Source: Eubacteriaceae bacterium Marseille-Q4139
GTDB lineage: Bacteria; Bacillota; Clostridia; Lachnospirales; Lachnospiraceae
Reading direction: 5' to 3'
DNA length: 64,000 nucleotides
Assembly (NCBI GenBank): GCA_018223415.1
Contig: JAGTTQ010000001.1
Span: 1,502,365-1,566,364 of the forward strand
Positions 57,326 through 64,000 of the stretch are shown here, in pieces; positions within the stretch are counted from its first letter, which is position 1, and each line of letters opens with the position of its first letter. Under the pieces are notes generated by a model, which was not told the DNA's origin, searched no databases, and saw only the letters and a list, made by a program, of their open reading frames with translations. The position numbers and the translations under genes were made by a program.

Positions 57326-58606
57326 TTACAGGGACAGCTCGCCTCTCGCTCTCGCTCTCCTGTCCATGACAGACTGGATCACCGGCACCATGAAGATTGC
57401 CACAATACCGCCGGCAAAACCATTGTTGTAAAGATTCATTCCGCCGTACAAAAGCCCTACATTCAGTGCCACTGAAGAATGCAGGTATCCTGCCAGCAAG
57501 CCTACCAGGACACCGAATTTTCCGGCCACAGGAGCCAGCGTCGTGGAAAATAACAGAGCCAGCATCGGCGACGGCTCATAGATATTCCAGTCCTTTGTCA
57601 AACTTCCAAGGCAGACGCCGAGCATAATCGGTGCAATATTCCTGATATGTTTTCCCGTAGAGCTGAACCCTACTATCGTAAAAATGCCGCCGATAGTCGG
57701 CCCATTGATGTCGCCGCCAACCGCAAAAACGAAAACCGTCGCAAAAATCCCGTTTACTGCCATGTTGAGAACCGTGGCTGCACCGCCCTCGTCACGCAGA
57801 TAATCCGTACCGGAGATTCCATCCGTCTTCAGAATCCGCTTATATGCGGCCAGCACATCTTTGCCTCCCCACAGGAACGCGCCGACTGCCATCGCAGCAA
57901 ACAACCCGCAGAGAAGACGGGAAAACAGGATATTGTTTCCGGTCGACCAGATCAGACGTGACTCCGTCGTGACACCAAAGGATTTCAGAAGTGAAACGAT
58001 AACCGTCGCAATAATTCCCGAAGCAAACCCCACATTGTAAAGAGAATATCCCTTATGGGCATAGTGAACATGCGTCGAAAGCGGCGGGAGCACAAATCCG
58101 ATTGCCATTCCCGTAAAACAGCTTAATATCAGCCGGCTGAAAAAATTCAGATCTGCAATGTACATGATCTGCGTAATGATCGGAGACAGACTGGTTCCAT
58201 AAAGTCCTATGTAGACATATTTGGATAACGGCATTTTATGGTATTTGGCATAAAGAAAAATACCAAACAGGATCGTCCAGATATTTAAAAGATTTTTTCC
58301 GAACAATGAAAACCCGAACATCAGACAGAAAGATGTGATCGTATGTCCGTCCATTTCCATATCCAGGAAGTAGGGAATCCCCAGTGCCACAAGTCCTAAA
58401 AGACCTGCGTTTACGAGAGCCGCCCCGATCCCTCCAATAATCATGTAGTCTGTAATCAAAAAGTCTGGTTCCCTTATGATCGCCATAAGGCCCGGCCCGA
58501 TTTCCCGGATCGGCTGAAGGCAAAGCCCTGCAATGATAAAATATACCGGTATTAAACACAAAAGTCCGAACTTTTGCTTTCTGGTCAAAGAATATTTCCT
58601 GGCCAT
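57326..58606 (-). CDS. DUF1576 polytopic membrane protein, probable permease
   Basis: A 426-residue protein with about 11-12 helices that fits DUF1576: KFGLLCLIPVYFIIAGLCLQ near the start, a GFSLFGKNLLNIWTILFGIF segment, then THVHYAHKGYSLYNVGFASG and a repeat-like second half GLLAGYLHSSVALNVGLLYG followed by NLYNNGFAGG. The two NVGFASG/NNGFAGG motifs suggest an internal duplication, as in transporters. No function is established. It lies about 100 bases after an M20 amidohydrolase gene on the same strand, so it may import that enzyme's substrate. Confidence 0.8.
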   Translation of the reverse strand: MARKYSLTRKQKFGLLCLIPVYFIIAGLCLQPIREIGPGLMAIIREPDFLITDYMIIGGIGAALVNAGLLGLVALGIPYFLDMEMDGHTITSFCLMFGFSLFGKNLLNIWTILFGIFLYAKYHKMPLSKYVYIGLYGTSLSPIITQIMYIADLNFFSRLILSCFTGMAIGFVLPPLSTHVHYAHKGYSLYNVGFASGIIATVIVSLLKSFGVTTESRLIWSTGNNILFSRLLCGLFAAMAVGAFLWGGKDVLAAYKRILKTDGISGTDYLRDEGGAATVLNMAVNGIFATVFVFAVGGDINGPTIGGIFTIVGFSSTGKHIRNIAPIMLGVCLGSLTKDWNIYEPSPMLALLFSTTLAPVAGKFGVLVGLLAGYLHSSVALNVGLLYGGMNLYNNGFAGGIVAIFMVPVIQSVMDRRARARGELSL

Positions 58607-58705
58607 GTAATCTCCGTTTCCTTCCTTCCGCAAAGATTTTTTTCTATTATACATGAAAAATCATCTTTGCGGAAGAAAAAATTATGGATGCTGTCACATC
58701 TGAGC

Positions 58706-59899
58706 TTATTTGTCAGCATGCGCAAACCGCTCAACCGCCTTCTGGTAAACGGCAAGCTCCAGTTCCAGCCCAATCCTCAACCCGCGCTCATCCAACAGGA
58801 AACAGCCATTGTGATGAGGCGAAAACGTCACAGGATTCTCGGGATCCGCCATTCCCACATGGAAATATGCACCTGGCTTCTTAAGCAGGTAATAGCTGAA
58901 ATCCTCTCCGCCAAGGCTGACTGGCTTCTCCTCATGCTTATATCCCATTTCCCCAATGGCCTCTTTCACAATGTCCACGTATTCCGGCACATTGATCGTA
59001 GCCTGATAGCCCACACTGGTGGACACCTCACAGGTACATTCCATCCCCTCGCAGATTCCCTTGCTGATAGATTTCACATGGTCAAAAATTTTCAGGATCA
59101 GCTCATTGTCAAGGGTCCTGATATTGCCCCCCAAAGTCACCTCTTCCGGGATAATATTCGGATACTTTCCTCCGTTAATATAGGATACGGTAAAGACACC
59201 GCACGCCGTCGGATCCTTTTTCTCTGCCAGAATCTGATTCAGCGCCGAAGCTACCATACAGGCTGCCGGAACCGGATTTTTCGCTTTATGCGGCGCACTT
59301 CCATGTCCGCCATAGCCCTTTACCTTTACTTCATAAATGCCAATGGCCGCGGAATCTGCGCCCGGCGAAACCGTCACCGTCCCCACAGGCGCCGCCGACG
59401 TACAGTGGAAACCGAATATCATATCAACGTCATCCATAACTCCCGCCTCACAGAGCCCAATGGCACCGCCCGGAAGCTTTTCCTCCGCTGCCTGGAAAAT
59501 AAATTTGATCTTTCCTTTTATAAACTCCGGATGTTCCGCAAAAATATCTGCAAGACAGAGAAGGCATGCCGTGTGCGTGTCATGTCCGCAGGCATGCATG
59601 ACGCCCGGCACTTTGGAGCGGTACGGCAAATCATTTTCCTCTGTCACCGGAAGCGCATCAATATCTGCACGGAAAGCGATGCACGGCCCCGGCTCGCTTC
59701 CCTCTAAGACAGCGACTGTGCTTGTCCCTTCAAATCCCTCTAAAATTTTGACTCCGGATTTTTTCAGGTGTTCCCGGATATACTCCGCCGTTTTGTATTC
59801 TTCAAAGGACAGTTCCGGATTTTCATGAAGATAATGCCGGATCTCCTTCAGCTTCTCTTCCCACTTGTCTGCAATCGCCTGAATCTCCTGTTTTCCCAT
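58706..59899 (-). CDS. M20 family amidohydrolase paired with DUF1576
   Basis: A 397-residue M20D enzyme with the same motif order as the gene at 30.1 kb: AFRADIDALPVTEENDLP, GVMHACGHDTHTACLL, IFQAAEEKLPGGAIGLCE, then HGSAPHKAKNPV and LGGEDFSYYLLKKPGA. All metal ligands (CGH, E, H) are present. N-acyl amino-acid or aminobenzoyl-glutamate-like substrates are likely; specificity cannot be read. The ATG at 59899 follows GAGAGG; the ATG at 59962 lacks a site. Confidence 0.9.
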   Translation of the reverse strand: MGKQEIQAIADKWEEKLKEIRHYLHENPELSFEEYKTAEYIREHLKKSGVKILEGFEGTSTVAVLEGSEPGPCIAFRADIDALPVTEENDLPYRSKVPGVMHACGHDTHTACLLCLADIFAEHPEFIKGKIKFIFQAAEEKLPGGAIGLCEAGVMDDVDMIFGFHCTSAAPVGTVTVSPGADSAAIGIYEVKVKGYGGHGSAPHKAKNPVPAACMVASALNQILAEKKDPTACGVFTVSYINGGKYPNIIPEEVTLGGNIRTLDNELILKIFDHVKSISKGICEGMECTCEVSTSVGYQATINVPEYVDIVKEAIGEMGYKHEEKPVSLGGEDFSYYLLKKPGAYFHVGMADPENPVTFSPHHNGCFLLDERGLRIGLELELAVYQKAVERFAHADK

Positions 59900-60152
59900 T
59901 AGACTTTTCCTCTCTTCCTGATTGGCGGCTCTTTCCGCCGTCTGTTTTGTTTCTGTTCCCATTTTACAACGTCAATTTAAATTGGCAAAGTGTTTTTTTA
60001 TAATATTTCTATAAAATCTTCTCTGCTTTCCCTTTTCCTTCCGGCAGATTTTCCCAGAATGAAAAATAAATATATACCAATGCTGAAATATATAGTAAAA
60101 TAGAGCTAGTTTCTGCCTGTTTGGACAGGCAGATGATCGGAGGGATCTTGCC

Positions 60153-61787
60153 ATGCCACAGAAGAAGAAAGCTTATGAATCCAATTTCCTGATGCAGGGG
60201 ACGATCCTGGCGGCCGCCGGCATCATTGTCCGCCTGATCGGACTCCTTTATAAAATACCCATGACACGCATTCTCGGCGATGAGGGGATCGGTTATTACA
60301 ATACGGCCTATGAGATCTATAATATCGGCCTGATCCTCTCCTCGTACAGCCTTCCGCTCGCTGTTTCCAAGCTGATTGCCCAGAAACAGGTGAAAAAGCG
60401 GTATGAAGACTCCAGGAAGGTTTTCCGCTGCGGAATTGCCCTTGGCGTATTCACAGGCGGCCTGATGACCGTCCTGCTCCTCTGCGGTTCCGACTTCATC
60501 GCTTCCGTGATTTTTAAAAGCTCCGGCAGTGCCCTGCCGCTTCGCGTCATGGCGCCGACGATCCTTGTTTTTGCCGTCATGGGCGTGTTCCGCGGTTTTT
60601 TCCAGGGACACGGCAATATGGTTCCAACTTCAATCTCTCAGATTATTGAGCAGGTTGTCCACGCGCTCATAAGCATCTGGGCTTCCTATGATTTTTTAAG
60701 GCGGTTCGCAGACCGGGACAATCCGGTATCTTACGGGGCCGCCGGCGGTACTCTCGGCACCCTGGTCGGCGCCCTGGCCGCCTTCTTCGTTCTGTCTGTT
60801 ATGATGCTCCGTCAAAAACGGCAGACGGATGGCCACGCCCTTTCCCGCAGCCAGGAGGAGGTTTCCACTGACGCTCAGATCATGAAGCTCCTGCTTCTGA
60901 CCTTTACTCCCATTATTTTAAGCCAGTTTGTGTATCAGCTCAGCGGTACTGTGGACAACGCCCTGTTCGGTGTTATCATGGACGGAAAAGGCTTTACAGA
61001 GAAAGAGCGGCTGTCCCTTCTCGGTATATACGGCGGCAAATACAGGCTCCTGACAAATGTCCCCGTTGCCATTGCATCTTCCCTGGGCGCTTCCATGATT
61101 CCAAGCATCGTTGTCTCCCGGGGCGCCGGCCGCAAAGAAGAGGTCAAGCATAAAATTTACATTACTATAAAATTCAATATGCTTTTAGCAATCCCCTGCG
61201 CTTTCGGCATGTTTGCGCTGGCTTCTCCTATTATGCGCCTTGTCTTCGGAGACGGAAGAGAACTGACAAAAGAGCTCCTGATGCTGGGATCCAGCTCTGT
61301 CATCTTCTTTTCGCTTTCCACCGTAACGAACTCGGTCCTTCAGGGTATTGACCTGATGCGGAAATCCGTGACGCATTCCGCCATATCGCTCCTGCTCCAT
61401 GCCGTTCTTGTCTGGCTCATGCTCAGCCTGCTGGAATGGGGCGTATATGGCCTTGTAATCGGAAATGTCACCTTCGCCCTCGTTGTCTGCATCCTGAACT
61501 GGCGTGCAATCGGACGGTATCTGAATTACAGGCAGGAGGTAAAAACAACTTTTCTGCTTCCTATTTTATGTTCTGCCGTGATGGCGGTATTCGCCGCCCT
61601 CATATATTATGGAATTCATCTGGCAATCGCCTCCAATACGGTCTGTGTTGCGGCGGCTGTCTTAGGAGCCGTCTGTATTTACGGGCTGCTGATTTTAAGG
61701 CTGCGGGTCGTCAGTGAAGAGGAACTGAAAGAAATGCCTATGGGACGGACTATTTTTAAGGCTGGCAGGAAGATGAAACTAATCTAA
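60153..61787 (+). CDS. MurJ/SpoVB-like lipid flippase (MOP superfamily)
   Basis: A 544-residue membrane protein with 14 helices: QGTILAAAGIIVRLIGLLYK and IPMTRILGDEGIGYYNTAYE, the start typical of SpoVB/MurJ-type oligosaccharidyl-lipid flippases. A central PTSISQIIEQVVHALISIWA and TFTPIILSQFVYQLSGTVDN also fit. It is probably a peptidoglycan precursor (lipid II) or spore-cortex flippase; SpoVB and MurJ cannot be told apart here. AGGG/GGAGGG ribosome site about 9 bases before the ATG. Confidence 0.88.
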   Translation: MPQKKKAYESNFLMQGTILAAAGIIVRLIGLLYKIPMTRILGDEGIGYYNTAYEIYNIGLILSSYSLPLAVSKLIAQKQVKKRYEDSRKVFRCGIALGVFTGGLMTVLLLCGSDFIASVIFKSSGSALPLRVMAPTILVFAVMGVFRGFFQGHGNMVPTSISQIIEQVVHALISIWASYDFLRRFADRDNPVSYGAAGGTLGTLVGALAAFFVLSVMMLRQKRQTDGHALSRSQEEVSTDAQIMKLLLLTFTPIILSQFVYQLSGTVDNALFGVIMDGKGFTEKERLSLLGIYGGKYRLLTNVPVAIASSLGASMIPSIVVSRGAGRKEEVKHKIYITIKFNMLLAIPCAFGMFALASPIMRLVFGDGRELTKELLMLGSSSVIFFSLSTVTNSVLQGIDLMRKSVTHSAISLLLHAVLVWLMLSLLEWGVYGLVIGNVTFALVVCILNWRAIGRYLNYRQEVKTTFLLPILCSAVMAVFAALIYYGIHLAIASNTVCVAAAVLGAVCIYGLLILRLRVVSEEELKEMPMGRTIFKAGRKMKLI

Positions 61788-61797
61788 GTTTTTTTAG

Positions 61798-61872
61798 AAC
61801 GTGTGTTCTTTTGTGGTTTTATTATAGAGCATCTCATTCGGAAAGTCAAGAACATTTTTAGAACATATGTTC
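61798..61872. promoter_or_regulatory. Twin SOS boxes around a minus-strand promoter
   Basis: GAACGTGTGTTC (61798-61809) and GAACATATGTTC (61861-61872) both match the Gram-positive LexA box GAACNNNNGTTC. Between them, on the minus strand, TTGACT (61844-61849), 17 bases, TATAAT (61821-61826) make a strong promoter that points into the 3' end of the flippase gene. On the plus strand TTGACT (61873-61878), 17 bases, TACACT (61896-61901) is a second, divergent candidate. No coding gene is found directly after either. Confidence 0.6.
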
Positions 61873-61889
61873 TTGACTTTCTCTTTTTT
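61841..61889 (+). terminator. Perfect 15-bp hairpin with U-tract after the flippase gene
   Basis: GAAAGTCAAGAACAT (61841-61855) and its exact complement (61867-61881), 11-base loop, then TCTTTTTTTT. It would end the flippase transcript. It also contains the SOS box and both TTGACT elements, so the same sequence may serve two purposes. Confidence 0.75.
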
Positions 61890-62038
61890 TTATGCTACAC
61901 TTGGCTCATACGAATCTTGCAATTCTTTTAAACTCGACAACTTATCTTTACTATCCGCTAAAACCAGAAAAATTTAGAAATATTTTCTGTGATTATCCGC
62001 AATATTTTCTGCAATATCTTTTTTTCGGAAATGTTTTA

Positions 62039-62047
62039 TGATATAAT
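62039..62047 (+). promoter_or_regulatory. Extended -10 promoter of the AbgB-like gene
   Basis: TGATATAAT (TGn plus TATAAT at 62042-62047); the -35 region is a T-run. The transcript would begin near 62054, leaving a 180-base leader. Confidence 0.65.
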
Positions 62048-62061
62048 CATCGCAGCGTGAT

Positions 62062-62182
62062 TATCATGTCATGGCACATTCCGTTTTCCTCATAATACCG
62101 CGGAAACCGCACTGAAATCCGCGGAAGGCTCATATCCGGAAAGCTGACATGATATAGACGCCGCAGGACAGGCAGAAATTGC
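62062..62182 (+). ncRNA. Structured leader upstream of the AbgB-like gene
   Basis: A perfect 10-bp closing helix TATCATGTCA/TGACATGATA (62062-62071, 62145-62154) encloses a branched region with the pair CCGCGG (62098-62103) and CCGCGG (62119-62124) and an outer ATTCCG/CCGGAA pair. A hairpin GGACAG...CTGTCC follows (about 62168-62188). No U-tract is present, so control of translation is more likely than termination. I do not recognise a known riboswitch class. Confidence 0.5.
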
Positions 62183-62233
62183 TGTCCGCTTACCGCTACA
62201 TAATTATTTATTTCATGAAAGGGGTTACATGGA

Positions 62234-63595
62234 ATGACAAGAGCAGAACAACTGATCGCAATGACGGCAAAGCACGAAGACCTTATTTACGAGACCGCCG
62301 ACTATATCTGGAAACATCCGGAGACCGGCTACCGCGAGTGGAACACTTCCGCTTATATGGAACAGCAGTTTGAAAAACTTGGCTATACCCTGGTAAAGGC
62401 CGGCAATATCCCTGGTTTCTATACAGATCTGGATACTGGAAGACCTGGCCCTAAAATCGCAATCCTCGGGGAGCTTGACTCCCTGATCGTAGGAAACCAC
62501 CCGGACGCAGATCCGAAAACGTCTGCGGTTCATGCCTGCGGCCATAATGCACAGTGCGCCAATCTGATCGGCGTTGCCGCCGCATTTAAAGAACCGGGTG
62601 CCCTGGACGGTATGTGCGGCTCCATCCGCTTCATTTCCGTTCCTGCCGAGGAACTGATTGAGCTCGCATACCGCGAAAGTCTTCGGAAAAAAGGAATTAT
62701 CCGTTATTTCGGCGGAAAAACCGAGTTTATTGCAAGAGGATATTTCGACGGAGTCGATATGGCCATGATGATCCACTCCGGCAAGCTGCCTGAAGGCCAG
62801 ACTTTATCCATCGGAAAAGGAAGCAACGGCTGCCTTACAAAGAATATCATCTATAAAGGAGTTTCCTCTCATGCCGGCGGTTCTCCGGACAAGGGAAAAA
62901 ATGCACTCTATGCTGCCACCTGCGGCCTGAACGCCGTAAACGCCCTTCGTGAGACGTTCCTCGACAACGAGCACATTCGTTTCCATCCAATCATTACCCA
63001 GGCCGGCATGGCCGTCAACGCCATCCCGGAAACGGCTGTGATCGAAAGCTACGTCCGCGGCGCTTCCTTCGACAGCATTTATGAATACAATAAAAAAGTA
63101 AACCGCGCTCTGGCAGGTGCCGCCGCATGTATCGGCTGCAACGTAGAGCTGGATGACCACCCCGGCTACTTCCCGCTCAACAATGACGAAAACCTGACCG
63201 CCATCTTTGCGGAAGCCATGGAGGCTGTGTCCGGCCCCGGAAGCGTTGCCGTAAACGACCATTGGGGCTGCGGAAGCACTGATATGGGAGATGTGTCTGC
63301 AATCATGCCAGCCATTCATCCGCATGCAAGCGGCACCATCGGAACCGGCCACGGCTGCGATTACTATATCGCTGATAAAAAACTGGCATGCCTCGTACCG
63401 GCTCAGTGCCTGGCTGTCGCGGCAGATCTCCTTCTGCGCGACGATGCTGCTGCCGCCAAAAAAGTTATCGCAGAAGCGCATCCCCGCTTTGGCTCCAAGG
63501 AGGAATTCCTTGCCGCTATTGATAAGTTATGCATGGATAAGGATGCTGTCATTTATAATGAAGATGGAAGTATCACGCTGGATTACTGCAAATAA
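62234..63595 (+). CDS. M20-type amidohydrolase, AbgB-like
   Basis: A 453-residue M20 protein longer than the other two in the window and closer to AbgB (p-aminobenzoyl-glutamate hydrolase subunit B): start LIAMTAKHEDLIYETADYIW, ILGELDSLIVGNHPDADPKT, SAVHACGHNAQCANLIGVAA, ISVPAEELIELAYR and SSHAGGSPDKGKNALYAA. The metal ligands are in place (CGH, EE, late GTGHGCDYYIAD). AAGGGG lies 9 bases before the ATG. It should cleave an amide such as an indole-3-acetyl or aminobenzoyl conjugate. It is alone in its transcript, after a structured leader. Confidence 0.88.
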   Translation: MTRAEQLIAMTAKHEDLIYETADYIWKHPETGYREWNTSAYMEQQFEKLGYTLVKAGNIPGFYTDLDTGRPGPKIAILGELDSLIVGNHPDADPKTSAVHACGHNAQCANLIGVAAAFKEPGALDGMCGSIRFISVPAEELIELAYRESLRKKGIIRYFGGKTEFIARGYFDGVDMAMMIHSGKLPEGQTLSIGKGSNGCLTKNIIYKGVSSHAGGSPDKGKNALYAATCGLNAVNALRETFLDNEHIRFHPIITQAGMAVNAIPETAVIESYVRGASFDSIYEYNKKVNRALAGAAACIGCNVELDDHPGYFPLNNDENLTAIFAEAMEAVSGPGSVAVNDHWGCGSTDMGDVSAIMPAIHPHASGTIGTGHGCDYYIADKKLACLVPAQCLAVAADLLLRDDAAAAKKVIAEAHPRFGSKEEFLAAIDKLCMDKDAVIYNEDGSITLDYCK

Positions 63596-63624
63596 AGTGT
63601 GCGTCTGACCATTTCCGGAACGCA

Positions 63625-63672
63625 GAACAGGCTTCCGGCGAATATTTTCATCCCTTCGCCGGAAGCCTGTTC
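63625..63672. repeat. Perfect 18-bp hairpin after the AbgB-like gene
   Basis: GAACAGGCTTCCGGCGAA (63625-63642) and its exact complement (63655-63672) with a 12-base loop. No U-tract follows on either strand, so it may be a weak terminator or a repetitive extragenic palindrome. The rest of 63596-63876 shows no gene. Confidence 0.7.
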
Positions 63673-63876
63673 GCTTCCCCTTATCTCATCCGTTCTTTTG
63701 TCTGAAGGCTGTTTTCCAGCAGGCAGCCTTCCTCTCTGTCAATACCTTTTCCACAACCGGTTCCAATATCAGATTCTCATCCTGAGAGATCCGTTTCCGG
63801 AGCCGGTCACCAAACCAAAGCTGTTGCTTCTTGCCCGCAGCCCAGGTTCTGCTTTAAATATTGTTGTATGGTATTC

Positions 63877-64000
63877 CTAGGCGAACAGCGGCGTCGTCAG
63901 ATACCAGTCCCCTCCGTCCGGAAGAACCACTACGATATTCTTGCCCTGGGATTCCGGCCTCTCCGCAACGGTAACTGCCGCCTCCAAAACGGCTCCGGAA
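63877..64000 (-). CDS. C-terminus of a cysteine synthase-like PLP enzyme, 5' part outside window
   Basis: On the minus strand an open frame enters from the window edge and ends at TAG (63877). It reads SGAVLEAAVTVAERPESQGK, then NIVVVLPDGGDWYLTTPLFA. The VVVLPD-G-x-x-YL-x-x-LF ending is the typical C-terminus of O-acetylserine sulfhydrylase/cysteine synthase (CysK). Only 40 residues are visible, so CysK versus a related beta-family enzyme cannot be settled. Confidence 0.75.
   Translation of the reverse strand, partial: SGAVLEAAVTVAERPESQGKNIVVVLPDGGDWYLTTPLFA

Noticed and set aside
63599..63880. A 93-codon plus-strand frame after the AbgB-like gene.
   Set aside because: It contains the 18-bp hairpin, has no ribosome site and overlaps the cysteine synthase-like gene's stop.

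Overview
The window reads as a chromosomal segment of an anaerobic, low-to-mid GC Clostridia, most likely Lachnospiraceae. This is an inference from gene content: strong GGAGG ribosome sites, GlgC/GlgD as two subunits, a long PRPP synthetase, a DnaD/DnaC-type helicase-loading pair, hydroxylamine reductase (Hcp), the lipoprotein-MBOAT-DHHW trio, a T-box leader and the M20 amidohydrolase/permease pairs. No rRNA, tRNA or CRISPR array was seen.

Region 1 (1-11.2 kb, mostly minus strand): a WYL regulator with TfoX-like and GyrI-like partners, an Mrr-type nuclease, a P1 peptidase, a graveyard of decayed defence genes (4.2-4.6 kb), an OLD-like ATPase/TOPRIM protein, RlmD, a DUF2185-DUF4241 protein, YhaM and a membrane HtrA-like protein that has lost its catalytic residues. 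Region 2 (11.3-24.8 kb): a tandem repeat and hairpin, mutS2, a two-component system, an Lsa-type ABC-F protein with a uORF and attenuator leader, a YcxB-like protein, a nitroreductase, DAHP synthase, a cell-surface O-acetylation trio and a three-gene DUF3791/DUF3990 cassette that looks like toxin-antitoxin. Region 3 (24.8-34.5 kb): prs, dnaC-like, dnaD-like and murC with a cluster of DnaA boxes, an M20/YfcC catabolic pair with its LysR regulator, and queT.

Region 4 (about 34.58-44.42 kb) is an integrated phage-satellite-like island of about 9.8 kb: tyrosine integrase at the left end, D5-type helicase, degenerate primase, ERCC4 nuclease, excisionase-like protein, repressors and a type I toxin-antitoxin pair; no capsid, terminase or relaxase gene was recognised. 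It has split the queT leader. Both junctions carry a related structured RNA (same loop, compensatory stem changes) and a sigma-A-like promoter, so queT now appears to be driven by a promoter and leader brought by the island, while a second promoter and leader lie stranded at the far junction.

Region 5 (44.6-64 kb): Crp/Fnr regulator, ferredoxin and Hcp (nitrosative stress), VanZ-like protein, a YeiH/LysR divergent pair, an IS3-family insertion sequence, glgC-glgD, cstA behind a T-box leader, a DUF1576 permease with an M20 amidohydrolase, a MurJ/SpoVB-like flippase, a region with twin SOS boxes, a structured leader before an AbgB-like amidohydrolase, and the end of a cysteine-synthase-like gene. 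The AT-richer stretches (DUF3990 cassette, repressor end of the island, IS3) look transferred.
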